Source: Owenweeksia sp965229445 | GTDB lineage: Bacteria > Bacteroidota > Bacteroidia > Flavobacteriales > Schleiferiaceae | Direction: 5' to 3' | Assembly (NCBI GenBank): GCA_965229445.1 | Contig: OZ245876.1 | Span: 1,798,001 to 1,862,000, forward strand | Length of the DNA stretch: 64,000 nucleotides | Shown: piece by piece, positions 25,757-33,229 of the stretch | Numbering within the stretch: position 1 is the first letter of the stretch | Layout of the letters: each line of letters begins with the position of its first letter | Translations under genes and position numbers: made by a program | The notes under the pieces: model-generated | Told to the model about the DNA's origin: nothing | Database searches by the model: none | Seen by the model: only the letters and a program-made list of their open reading frames with translations

Positions 25757-26112
25757 TACAAATAGAAGAAAACGGAAACATCATTTATATGATAGCCGAG
25801 GGCAAGCTGAATGATGACGACTACGATAAAATGCTGCCCCTGCTGCGCAGCAAAATCAAAGAACACGGCACAATCCGCTGGTACTTTCAGATGAAGGATT
25901 TCAAGGGCTGGACAATGCACGCCTTTTGGCGCGATGTGCATTTCGACTTGAAAAACAAGGAACAGCTTGAAAAGGTGGCTATCGTTGGCGAAAGCAAGTG
26001 GCAGGAGGTGATGACCGATTTTATGAAACCCTTCACTGACGCGGATATCCGGTATTTTGACGAGGAAAAGGCAGGGGAGGCCCAAAGCTGGATTGAAGCA
26101 GGAACAGCTTGA
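25753..26112 (+). CDS. SpoIIAA-like (STAS-related) protein
   Basis: The 119-residue protein matches the SpoIIAA-like family. It opens with strand-forming IIYMIAEGKLNDDDYDKMLP, continues with IRWYFQMKDFKGWTMHAFW and VAIVGESKWQEVMTDFMKPF, and ends in an acidic DADIRYFDEEKAGEAQSWI. Family members form small soluble or membrane-bound dimers that bind hydrophobic ligands; no enzyme activity is fixed. The start at 25753 overlaps the stop of the transporter gene. It is the last gene of the island and a strong terminator follows 81 bases later. Confidence 0.82.
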   Translation: MIQIEENGNIIYMIAEGKLNDDDYDKMLPLLRSKIKEHGTIRWYFQMKDFKGWTMHAFWRDVHFDLKNKEQLEKVAIVGESKWQEVMTDFMKPFTDADIRYFDEEKAGEAQSWIEAGTA

Positions 26113-26193
26113 AGGATTGACGAGAGTGTTAAGGAGAAAAATCTGAAAGCGAGGAAGAGTTTTTGTCCTTCACAAAAACATGTTCGTGAGGCG

Positions 26194-26222
26194 ACCGGCC
26201 TCATTTATGAAAGGCCGGTTTT
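26194..26222 (+). terminator. Rho-independent terminator of the metal operon
   Basis: ACCGGCCT pairs perfectly with AGGCCGGT across a 10-base loop and is followed by TTTT. It lies 81 bases after the SpoIIAA-like gene. Confidence 0.8.
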
Positions 26223-26595
26223 CAAAGTAAAGCCTTAGTGAGACCGGGAAGCTCCGAAGAATTGAGGAGATCACCCGGCCGAGCTTGGCTTTACAAAGAA
26301 AACAAGGCCTTGAAGAAATGAAGCCTTGAACTTTTGCTTCGTTTTGGTTCAAGCCAAAATGAAGATGAAAAAGAAGATAAACCCGTATATCTGAATTCGG
26401 AGACTGTAGTTGTAGTTGAAAACGAATCCCAAAAAGCTTCTGCTTAAACGAGATTTTCTAAAGGCGAATATGCCGCAGTGCAGCGAGGCTCATTTGCCTG
26501 GGAACACGAGAACCGCGCGTGGGCAAAAAAATGAAACTTAATGGCTTTCGGAGCTAAGGCCAAGTCAGCCGCTATGGCAAATTGCGGCTATTTCT

Positions 26596-26621
26596 ACATA
26601 ATGACTAATTATAGGAAAAAC
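26596..26621 (-). repeat. dif-like repeat A
   Basis: The block runs ACATAATGACTAATT then ATAGGAAAAAC on the plus strand. Its minus-strand reading matches the dif-like site at 26805-26832, but with one extra base in the spacer. Confidence 0.6.
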
Positions 26622-26683
26622 CCGAAGACGAAATTTAGTTCCTGAACTCGCGGAGACGGATCTCTATTTGGGCGTAGCCCGGA

Positions 26684-26704
26684 GGCCCGATAGCAGATCG
26701 GGCC
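26684..26704 (+). other. Perfect 8-bp hairpin between dif-like repeats
   Basis: GGCCCGAT and ATCGGGCC flank a 5-base loop. No T run follows on either strand, so a terminator is unlikely. Confidence 0.5.
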
Positions 26705-26708
26705 GGAG

Positions 26709-26731
26709 ACATAATATCATTATAGGAAAAC
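26709..26731 (-). repeat. dif-like repeat B
   Basis: ACATAATATCATTATAGG plus AAAAC is in the same orientation as repeat A, with a spacer one base shorter than the canonical six. Confidence 0.5.
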
Positions 26732-26804
26732 TTTGGCGTGTGTGCCAGGATCACGTAAATACGGTTCGGAGCGCGATTATTCTTAAATGACAAAACTTGT
26801 AAGT

Positions 26805-26832
26805 TTTTCCTATAATTAACATTATGTCAAAT
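26805..26832 (+). other. Candidate XerC/XerD (dif-like) site, repeat C
   Basis: The 28 bases divide into an 11-base XerC-like arm TTTTCCTATAA, a 6-base centre TTAACA and an 11-base arm TTATGTCAAAT. The second arm differs from the E. coli dif XerD arm (TTATGTTAAAT) at one position, and the 11-6-11 layout is exact. Inverted, related copies lie at 26596 and 26709, so a TIR-bounded non-coding element is an alternative reading. Confidence 0.45.
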
Positions 26833-26847
26833 AGAACCATAGGCAAC

Positions 26848-26873
26848 AAAAAAGGGACTATTACTTAAGTCCC
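26848..26873 (-). terminator. Terminator of the TPR-protein gene
   Basis: On the minus strand GGGACT and AGTCCC pair around an 8-base loop, followed by TTTTTT. It begins about 30 bases after the TPR gene stop. Confidence 0.8.
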
Positions 26874-26900
26874 CTTTCTGTTTTCTAAAACTAAGTCTGT

Positions 26901-28220
26901 TTATTCTCCTCCTCCAAGAGCATCTAAAGCTTCCTGTACCTTCATCGCTTCTTCGGGTTTCTTCAGCTTGTAGTATACTTCCTTTAACGCATTCAGCGTA
27001 TCGACGTCCTTTGGATTGATATCACGAGCGGCTTCGAAATAAGGCAATGCATTCTTAAATGCCTGCTCTTGTTTAGCCTTCAGTTCTTTATACTTTGATG
27101 TTGCATTTAATGGCAAGGCATTCATTTCCTCAGACAGTTTATTGGCTTCATCTATATAGGATAAGCCCGACATATACTGTGGCTCCAGATAATTGGGATC
27201 TTTCTCAATACTCAACTTATACGCTTCTCTAGCGGCGCTGACATCATTCATCGAAGTTTGAAGAATGTATCCCTTAATGTAGTAAAACAGTTTATTATCA
27301 GGGTCATGCTCGATCGCCTGATTCAAATTGACCAAAGCCTTATCATACTGTTCAGTTTCCAAAAATTTCTGGAGCTCAGCCCGCAGCAGTGATTCATTCT
27401 CTGGAAATTTAACCCGACCAGCAGCTACCATTGCATCATACTTTGCGGTATCACCACTCTGCAAATACAGGTTCGACGCATTTACATACAAATCTGGTCG
27501 AAGGTCGCCCTCAATCCTTGGGTCTTTAACATTGCCTCGCTCAACATTGCGATCCATCATGATCTTACTGGTAAATTCTCTGTCTTCACCGGTTTCTACA
27601 TCCGTAGCTTTAAACACTACTCCCTTATATCCCATCTCAATTAACTCCTCATAAATGGGAATTGCCTTTTCATAGTTTTTGGCATTTTGAGCCATTAATG
27701 CGGCATTGTAATACATCGAAGTATCCACCCCCAGGTTTAGATCCTTCTTCATATTGTACGTGGTCATAAAATCCTCATAAGCGGCCATAAATTCCTCATT
27801 ACCTGCCTTTTCAATGCCCCTGGTAGCATACATATTGGCTACATAAGGCAATTGCTCTCTGGCTCTGCTGGTATAACTTTCCTTGGCAATACTGGCCTCG
27901 TATTCAATTACATTCTTGTAATTCTCAGCCGCAATATCCAGGGCATTGGGCTCCAAGGCCTTAATCTCCGGATCTTCACTGATAGCAATGAAATAATGAA
28001 TCTGAGCATTGTAGAAATAATACTTGCGCAGATCCTTATACTTAATGGTGCTCTTGTCTTTGGTGTTGATGATTTCAGTAGCTTCATCAATGTACTTCTT
28101 CGCATCAGGAATATCGCTGTTGCGGTCTAGTGCAATTACGGCGGTTGAAATTTTCGGTCCTTCCTGAGCAGAAAGTCCGATGCTTAAAGCTAATAGTAGT
28201 AGCGTGAGAATTCGCTTCAT
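26901..28220 (-). CDS. Exported tetratricopeptide-repeat protein
   Basis: The chosen start at 28220 gives MKRILTLLLLALSIGLSAQ, a clear signal peptide; an ATG 18 bases upstream would add six residues. The 439-residue body is helical and shows TPR units such as YEKAIPIYEELIEMGYKG, YDKALVNLNQAIEHDPDNKL and AREAYKLSIEKDPNYLEP. A conserved charged tail ends in KKPEEAMKVQEALDALGGG. Periplasmic or outer-membrane-associated TPR proteins of this layout are common in Bacteroidota; partners are unknown. It is a single gene with its own terminator, and divergent from hpf. Confidence 0.85.
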   Translation of the reverse strand: MKRILTLLLLALSIGLSAQEGPKISTAVIALDRNSDIPDAKKYIDEATEIINTKDKSTIKYKDLRKYYFYNAQIHYFIAISEDPEIKALEPNALDIAAENYKNVIEYEASIAKESYTSRAREQLPYVANMYATRGIEKAGNEEFMAAYEDFMTTYNMKKDLNLGVDTSMYYNAALMAQNAKNYEKAIPIYEELIEMGYKGVVFKATDVETGEDREFTSKIMMDRNVERGNVKDPRIEGDLRPDLYVNASNLYLQSGDTAKYDAMVAAGRVKFPENESLLRAELQKFLETEQYDKALVNLNQAIEHDPDNKLFYYIKGYILQTSMNDVSAAREAYKLSIEKDPNYLEPQYMSGLSYIDEANKLSEEMNALPLNATSKYKELKAKQEQAFKNALPYFEAARDINPKDVDTLNALKEVYYKLKKPEEAMKVQEALDALGGGE

Positions 28221-28386
28221 AGTGTAAATTGTTTTCATTTCAGATGCTCCAGCTGTTGTTCTGGTAGCGGATTTATCGGTATGTCGACAAAATTATAATT
28301 AATATCCACGTACTCCTTGCCAAATATTGTTCCATAATCATCAAATTGTCTGATCAACATCATTTTTCAGGTAACTACAATAAGCT

Positions 28387-28394
28387 TATTTTTG
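28387..28394 (+). promoter_or_regulatory. Candidate -7 element of hpf
   Basis: TATTTTTG fits the consensus and lies 33 bases before the hpf start codon. No TTG occurs at the ideal distance upstream. Confidence 0.4.
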
Positions 28395-28427
28395 GCAGAA
28401 CGACATAAACAATCAAATCAGAGAAGA

Positions 28428-28727
28428 ATGAAAATGGACTTGCAAACGGTCGGGTTTAATGCTGAGGAAGCCTTGCTCGACTATACCCGTCAAAAAACAG
28501 AAAGTCTGGTGAAGTACTACGATCAAATCGTAGGTGCGGAGGTGTATCTGAAACTAACCAATGACGATAAAAAAGAATCTAAAGTTGCGGAAATGAAGCT
28601 GAATATTCCTGGTAACGACTTATTTGCCAGCAGTCAGTCTGATAAGTTTGAAGCAGCGGTAAATGCTTCTACTGAAAAACTAAAGGGTCAAATCCGCAAA
28701 CTAAAAACCAAGTTTAACGCGCACTGA
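28428..28727 (+). CDS. hpf: Ribosome hibernation-promoting factor (HPF/RaiA family)
   Basis: The 99-residue protein is a short HPF/YfiA-type factor. It opens with the first strand and helix MKMDLQTVGFNAEEALLDYT, has a central VYLKLTNDDKKESKVAEMKL and ends with FEAAVNASTEKLKGQIRKLK. It binds the decoding region of the small subunit and stalls ribosomes in stationary phase. The longer open frame begins at a TTG inside the promoter, so the ATG at 28428 is the start. It is followed by a strong terminator and is monocistronic. Confidence 0.92.
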   Translation: MKMDLQTVGFNAEEALLDYTRQKTESLVKYYDQIVGAEVYLKLTNDDKKESKVAEMKLNIPGNDLFASSQSDKFEAAVNASTEKLKGQIRKLKTKFNAH

Positions 28728-28751
28728 ACTTAAACTCCCAATTAAGTAATA

Positions 28752-28774
28752 AGCCGGCTAAACACCGGCTTTTT
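28752..28774 (+). terminator. Terminator of hpf
   Basis: AGCCGG and CCGGCT form a stem around a 7-base loop, followed by TTTTT. It ends where the convergent MazG-like gene begins its stop region. Confidence 0.8.
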
Positions 28775-29203
28775 CTATTTCATAGATTGTAATTGCTCCG
28801 GGAAGAGTTCATGTCCCCTTTCCTTAAAGATGCCCGCAATATCAGGGCGGAAATATTGTTCACTCTTCAATATTTTGCCATCCGCTCTCCTTATAGGATT
28901 GCCGTCACTATCCAGCTTACTCATATTGCTCCGCTGAATTTCCTCAAAAACCTCCTCAATTATTTCCTGAAGCCCATGTTTTAGAATGGTTCCTGCCAGA
29001 ATGTACATCATATCTCCCAGGGCATCGGCGATCTCTACCAAGTCTCCTTTCTGTGCGGCTTCAAGGTACTCTTCATTTTCTTCGTGCATCAGGCGATGTC
29101 GCAATTCATAAACCTCTTTGCCTACGTCAGCCACAGGCTTGTCTTCATTGCCAATTTGAAATACTTCGTGAAATTTTGCTACGTGATCTATTTGCCTTCT
29201 CAT
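28775..29203 (-). CDS. MazG-like all-alpha NTP pyrophosphohydrolase
   Basis: The 142-residue protein belongs to the all-alpha NTP-PPase superfamily. The metal-binding pattern is HEENEEYLEA, then EIADALGDMMYILAGT, giving the ExxE and ExxD pairs. The C-terminal half has the phosphoribosyl-ATP-pyrophosphohydrolase-like segment KLDSDGNPIRRADGKILKSE and YFRPDIAGIFKE. Such enzymes hydrolyse nucleoside triphosphates to monophosphates and clear unusual nucleotides; the exact substrate is unknown. It is divergent from a small membrane-protein gene and converges with hpf. Confidence 0.83.
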   Translation of the reverse strand: MRRQIDHVAKFHEVFQIGNEDKPVADVGKEVYELRHRLMHEENEEYLEAAQKGDLVEIADALGDMMYILAGTILKHGLQEIIEEVFEEIQRSNMSKLDSDGNPIRRADGKILKSEQYFRPDIAGIFKERGHELFPEQLQSMK

Positions 29204-29205
29204 GG

Positions 29206-29213
29206 TATCTTTG
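29206..29213 (+). promoter_or_regulatory. Candidate -7 element of the small membrane-protein gene
   Basis: TATCTTTG matches the consensus and lies 22 bases before the ATG at 29236. It overlaps the region just upstream of the divergent MazG-like start. Confidence 0.5.
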
Positions 29214-29235
29214 TGGAAATTCTAGTATCAAAATA

Positions 29236-29424
29236 ATGGAAAATATCACCACCGGTCATTGGATTTTTGCAGGAGTTTTCATGATCTTATTCATAGGGTA
29301 TTTGGTGTGGAGTTATCGCAAAGACATGAAGGTCCATAAAACGCACTATGGTGGTGTACTCTATTTTCTCGGCGCTCTGTTAATGATCGTTTTTTTGATC
29401 TATGTGTTTAAGAGGGTGCTTTGA
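29236..29424 (+). CDS. Small two-helix membrane protein
   Basis: The ATG at 29236 gives a 62-residue protein with two hydrophobic helices (WIFAGVFMILFIGYLVWSY at about 9-27 and VLYFLGALLMIVFLIYVF near the C-terminus). They are joined by a basic loop YRKDMKVHKTHYGG, so both ends probably face the periplasm. The longer frame upstream is antisense to the MazG-like gene and has no support. Similar short proteins recur in Flavobacteriales, but I cannot name a function. Confidence 0.65.
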   Translation: MENITTGHWIFAGVFMILFIGYLVWSYRKDMKVHKTHYGGVLYFLGALLMIVFLIYVFKRVL

Positions 29425-29856
29425 AGGGTTAGCGATAGGTGGTTATTGTTAAACTGAACTGCGTTTTGCCCCCTGTAAAACGGGGCAGGCCATGTAAAAA
29501 GCACCATCCTGGTAAAGTTGCGACATGACACGATGCATGGCTAGGCTTTAGCAAGGTGTAGGTTTTAGTAATGTTCGTTTCCAGTTGATGAAAAGAATCA
29601 AAAATATGGACTTTTAAAGGAGCTATTGGCCAGGCCAAACCGCCGTCTTCTCGGGCTCCATGCCCTGTGCGCTTTCAGCGCACGCAATTGCGCCCTTCAG
29701 CCGGCTAGCTCTGCTAAAAGTCCCTTAGGCACGTTTAATTAGTTCTTACCAATAGGAGTCAGCAGTAATTAAAGCGTCCAAAATTTTATTAAGAATGGCA
29801 AGCACGGTAGAATGTAGCAAACACCGTGAAACGGGGTAAACTTTTAGTTAAAAGTT
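29425..29856. other. Intergenic stretch without a gene
   Basis: About 430 bases hold no convincing gene. A perfect 7-base hairpin with a 3-base loop (GTGCGCT and AGCGCAC, 29667-29683) lies in a GC-rich patch, without a following T run. The rest looks like decayed sequence. Confidence 0.5.
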
Positions 29857-31209
29857 CTACTTCTTCACATGCACTGTTTTGGCATTTACAAACTCCTTAA
29901 TACCCAAAGCGCCGAGCTCCCTGCCGTAACCCGAACTTTTAGTGCCCCCAAATGGAATGCGGGGGTCAGACTTCACCATTTCGTTGATAAATACAGCGCC
30001 ATCATCCAATTCTAGGCTCATTTGATAGGCCTGATCCAAATTGGAGGTGATGATGCTTACTCCCAATCCAAATTCACTCAAATTATTTAGTCGCACGGCA
30101 TCCTTAGCATCCACAGCTTTAATTACAGCCGCTACCGGACCAAAGAGCTCTTCATCAAATGCCGGCATACCCGGCCTTACATTTATAAGAATGGCTGGTT
30201 CAAAGAGCGCCTTATTTCGTCGCCCCCCTAACACCAGCTTTGCACCTTGCATTAAGCTTTTAGCTACTTGGTTTTCAAGCTCTTCTGCCAGATCAACCCT
30301 GGCCATGGGGCCGTATTGTGTGGCATCGTGCAGAGGATTACCCGATTTTAAGCCCCTCATTTCCTGAATTAACCGCTCCACAAACTCATCATGTAACTCC
30401 TCCTCCACTATAAATCGCTTAGCAGCAATACAGCTCTGGCCGGTGTTTATCATACGAGCCTTCATGCCCAAACTGGCAGCTTTCTGCAAATCGGCATCTT
30501 TCAGCACAATAAATCCACAACTCCCGCCTAATTCGAGCAAGGATGGCTTTATTTCCTCTCCGGCAATGGCTGCTACGGCACTTCCGGCCGGCCCACTGCC
30601 GGTTAGGGACACTGCCTTTACTGCAGCTGCCCTCAATATTTCTTCTACCCTTCCCGAACCAACTCTTAAATTCTGATACAAACCTTCCTCTGCACCTGCC
30701 TCAAGGAACAATTCTTCAATCAACTCTGCACAACCCTGGACGTTCGACGCGTGTTTGAGCAAAACCACATTACCCGCCATTATGGTGGGTACTGCAAATC
30801 GAAATACCTGCCAAAAGGGGAAATTCCAGGGCATGATACCCAGAATCACTCCCAGTGGGTCATAGCGAACATAAGAATGATCGGCATCGGTGTTCACCTC
30901 CTCCAAGCCTAACTGCTTCTCGGCTTCCGAAGCATAGTATTCACAAACCCAAACGCATTTATCGACCTCTGCCCTGGCCTCCTGTATAGGCTTACCCATT
31001 TCAAGGCTCATTATGCGAGCACAGTCTTCTCTTCGGGTCTTCAGCCCAGCAGCCAAAGCCAATATCATATCCGAGCGACTATTAAAGGATCTGTGCTTAT
31101 GCTTCGAGAAACAGCTCTGAGCGCCCTGTATCTTATCACTGATATCTTTATCTGAGAGTTCAGAATATGTAGTAATAAGCTCCTGATTGTATGGATTAAT
31201 GCTTTTCAT
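29857..31209 (-). CDS. NAD(P)-dependent aldehyde dehydrogenase (succinate-semialdehyde type)
   Basis: The 450-residue enzyme belongs to the aldehyde dehydrogenase superfamily, closest in pattern to short succinate-semialdehyde dehydrogenases (Sad/GabD). It shows GVILGIMPWNFPFWQ, the nucleotide loop SLTGSGPAGSAVA, the general-base Glu in LLELGGS and the nucleophile Cys in GQSCIAAKR (about residue 257). It ends with FGGTKSSGYGRELG and the C-terminal strand. It oxidises an aldehyde to the acid in the cytosol; the aldehyde is not determined. The start overlaps the M14 peptidase gene by 14 bases, so the two form one transcript. Confidence 0.9.
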   Translation of the reverse strand: MKSINPYNQELITTYSELSDKDISDKIQGAQSCFSKHKHRSFNSRSDMILALAAGLKTRREDCARIMSLEMGKPIQEARAEVDKCVWVCEYYASEAEKQLGLEEVNTDADHSYVRYDPLGVILGIMPWNFPFWQVFRFAVPTIMAGNVVLLKHASNVQGCAELIEELFLEAGAEEGLYQNLRVGSGRVEEILRAAAVKAVSLTGSGPAGSAVAAIAGEEIKPSLLELGGSCGFIVLKDADLQKAASLGMKARMINTGQSCIAAKRFIVEEELHDEFVERLIQEMRGLKSGNPLHDATQYGPMARVDLAEELENQVAKSLMQGAKLVLGGRRNKALFEPAILINVRPGMPAFDEELFGPVAAVIKAVDAKDAVRLNNLSEFGLGVSIITSNLDQAYQMSLELDDGAVFINEMVKSDPRIPFGGTKSSGYGRELGALGIKEFVNAKTVHVKK

Positions 31210-32392
31210 TTAAATGCCCTTCTTGAAAATCCAGGAGCAGCTTCTCTCCTTTTAAAACTTTGAAATTTGCTGGTTTATCAATGCGCGGCCATTGGTCAAA
31301 CTGTAGGGACACATTGTTAAATTCACTTAAACCAAAATGATAACTAAGATCCCCTATCTCATTGACTACAAAGGTCTTCAATAATTTTCCAGACTCCTCA
31401 TCAAGTTGTTCCTTGACCAATAGCGCAATGTCTAGCACAAGCTTATCAACAGGCTTGTTAAAACGAACCTCACGCAGAATAAGATCGTAGTACAATTCCC
31501 TGTTTTCGGGAATTTGATGGTAAATCTTTTGATAATCCTGAACGGGTAAACTACCCGCTATACATCTTAGTCCTTCTAGTATGGCCAGAAAATTCATTTT
31601 CCGTGCTACAAGTCGTAAGTCATCATTAATAGCCGCCCCTGATTCTATTAGCACACAGGGAATACCCACGCTGTGCAGATAATCTCCGGTAGCACGAGGA
31701 TAGAACTCATCAGAATACCTACCAATGCAGGAAGGGATTTCTGGGGCTATTTGTTGATACATGCTGGCAATTAACTCCATGGCTCTGGCTCTAACCGGTG
31801 TCACACTGCGTGATTCATCGGAAGATGCGGAAAGAAAACTTATACTTGCCGGCTTAGCAAAATTCCCGGCGGAGAAGATGTTACGCTGATCATGCAAATT
31901 AAAGGCGGCTGAAGGTTTAAGTCCTCGTATTAATTGCATAAATGCTATCATTTCAGGCGTGCTTTGCCTTCTGGCATCGCGGTTAAGATCAATGCCTTTG
32001 GCGTTTTGACGATGAAATCTCTGGGCACCATCGGGATTTAGGATAGGTACAAAGCATATGCATAGCTCATTCCTAAGAAATTGTCGCAGCTCGTTATAGT
32101 CGTCGTCTGAGCAGAGAAACACCAGCAAATCAGCCAGAGCCATGGTGCCGGTAGGTTCATTTCCATGCATCTGAGACCAAATAAGCACTTTCTTCTCTCC
32201 TTCCCCCCAGATAATTTGTTCTATAGCTCTCCCTTCGGTTGAATAGGCAAAAACCTCACGCTTAATCATAGATTCTCCGGGAGACCATTGCTGCATGAAC
32301 TCCAACCACAAAGATTGAGGCAGCCAGCGTGAAGTGAATAGATTTTGGAGATACCTGGGATAGTCTACCGGACGAAATGACTTTGGAAGCAT
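31196..32392 (-). CDS. M14-family zinc carboxypeptidase-like protein
   Basis: The 398-residue protein has M14 metallopeptidase motifs. Zinc ligands are His76 and Glu79 in QMHGNEPTG; NPDGAQRFHRQNAKGIDLNRD carries the substrate-binding Arg; AFNLHDQ gives the third zinc His; and the catalytic Glu is probably in CVLIESGA. No signal peptide is visible, so it is cytosolic, unlike digestive carboxypeptidases, and peptide or amide recycling is a reasonable inference. It overlaps the aldehyde dehydrogenase gene. The C-terminal 120 residues are a separate domain without a recognised name. Confidence 0.85.
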   Translation of the reverse strand: MLPKSFRPVDYPRYLQNLFTSRWLPQSLWLEFMQQWSPGESMIKREVFAYSTEGRAIEQIIWGEGEKKVLIWSQMHGNEPTGTMALADLLVFLCSDDDYNELRQFLRNELCICFVPILNPDGAQRFHRQNAKGIDLNRDARRQSTPEMIAFMQLIRGLKPSAAFNLHDQRNIFSAGNFAKPASISFLSASSDESRSVTPVRARAMELIASMYQQIAPEIPSCIGRYSDEFYPRATGDYLHSVGIPCVLIESGAAINDDLRLVARKMNFLAILEGLRCIAGSLPVQDYQKIYHQIPENRELYYDLILREVRFNKPVDKLVLDIALLVKEQLDEESGKLLKTFVVNEIGDLSYHFGLSEFNNVSLQFDQWPRIDKPANFKVLKGEKLLLDFQEGHLNEKH

Positions 32393-32710
32393 GAGTTGAA
32401 ATTACCATTCGAAGTTAAAGATTATGTTTTGTTGCAGGCCTAAGAATTTGGCGACCATCGAAACCAATTGAAAGGATAGGTTCATCGTTTAACCCGAAGA
32501 TTCATTCGAATGGGAGTAAATAATATTCAGAGAGCCTGATTATCACAAATAGAGTGTTTAACAATTCTTAATATACTTGTTAAAGACTTTCTTATGTAGT
32601 TATAATTCAGATAAATAGAATGTATATACTTAAGTTTTAAATCAATTATGAACTTTCTTTTTTCCGCCAGATTTAATTGTATTTAACAAATGTTTATACA
32701 TTTGTAAATT
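32393..32710. other. Divergent promoter region between M14 and XRE genes
   Basis: This AT-rich 318-base gap separates two divergent genes. It holds the XRE promoter and an inverted-repeat operator candidate; nothing else was recognised. Confidence 0.6.
32686..32705 (+). promoter_or_regulatory. Inverted-repeat operator overlapping the XRE -7 element
   Basis: ACAAATG and CATTTGT form a perfect 7-6-7 inverted repeat. The right arm overlaps the -7-like TACATTTG (32697-32704), 6 bases before the XRE start codon. A repressor bound here would block its own promoter. A related TTTACAAATGTAAA sits inside the gene at 32873-32886. Confidence 0.55.
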
Positions 32711-33178
32711 ATGGAGGATATAAGCACACGAATTGCCGAATTGATAGACCAAAGCGGGCTATCCCATACAGAATTTGCCGAACGCATAGGCACCAGCAGT
32801 GCCACTGTAAGTCATATTCTTAAGGGGAGAAACAAGCCCAGTCTACAGGTTGTATTGCAGATTAAGTCAAATTTTACAAATGTAAATATGGACTACCTCC
32901 TATCTGGTGAAGGCAGTCTCTTTGAAAAGTCTCCGGAAAGCTTTCCCAGTTCTGATTTTCCGGTAAGCGATGTACAGGCTCCCTCATTCCCAATAGAAGG
33001 TGTTCGCAAAGTGGAAGTATCAGGCGTGCCATCCAATCAAGGTATTATAGATACGACGAAAACACAAGAATCAACAGCTGAAGATAAAAAGGTACTGGCA
33101 GCATCTGCCGGAGATTCTGAGATTGAACAAGTCATGGTTTTGTATAAAAATGGACATTTTAAAGTGTATAAACCATAA
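32711..33178 (+). CDS. XRE-family helix-turn-helix regulator
   Basis: The 155-residue protein has an N-terminal XRE helix-turn-helix (residues 5-62: IAELIDQSGLSHTEFAERIG, SSATVSHILKGRNKPSLQ). The remaining 90 residues are low-complexity, rich in Ser, Pro and acidic residues, and end in the short strand VLYKNGHFKVYKP. This layout is common in Bacteroidota and resembles phage-type repressors without a peptidase domain. Autoregulation is inferred from the inverted repeat over its promoter. Targets are unknown. Its start lies 6 bases after a -7-like box. Confidence 0.85.
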   Translation: MEDISTRIAELIDQSGLSHTEFAERIGTSSATVSHILKGRNKPSLQVVLQIKSNFTNVNMDYLLSGEGSLFEKSPESFPSSDFPVSDVQAPSFPIEGVRKVEVSGVPSNQGIIDTTKTQESTAEDKKVLAASAGDSEIEQVMVLYKNGHFKVYKP

Positions 33179-33203
33179 TTTTCGTGCTCTCAGCAATCTT
33201 ATC

Positions 33204-33211
33204 TATTTTTG
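33204..33211 (+). promoter_or_regulatory. Candidate -7 element of the DUF6580 gene
   Basis: TATTTTTG matches the consensus, 18 bases before the ATG at 33230. Confidence 0.45.
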
Positions 33212-33229
33212 CGGAATATCATTTGAACT

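Larger units (their letters stand above)
26113..26900. other. Gene-free stretch with terminators and dif-like repeats
   Basis: Almost 800 bases lie between the island and the TPR gene. They hold the island terminator, hairpins, three dif-like repeats and the terminator of the TPR gene. No coding frame stands out. A CGCAGTGCAGCGAGGCTC block near 26473-26493 resembles part of the island-flank repeat at 14.37 kb. Confidence 0.6.

Noticed and set aside
26596..26827. Treating the inverted dif-like repeats as a proven MITE
   Set aside because: The 25-base ends are inverted repeats, but no target-site duplication is visible and one arm pair fits a Xer site, so I list it only as an alternative.
29053..29235. 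N-terminal extension of the small membrane protein at 29236
   Set aside because: The extension is antisense to the MazG-like gene and lies upstream of the -7 element; the protein makes sense from the ATG at 29236.
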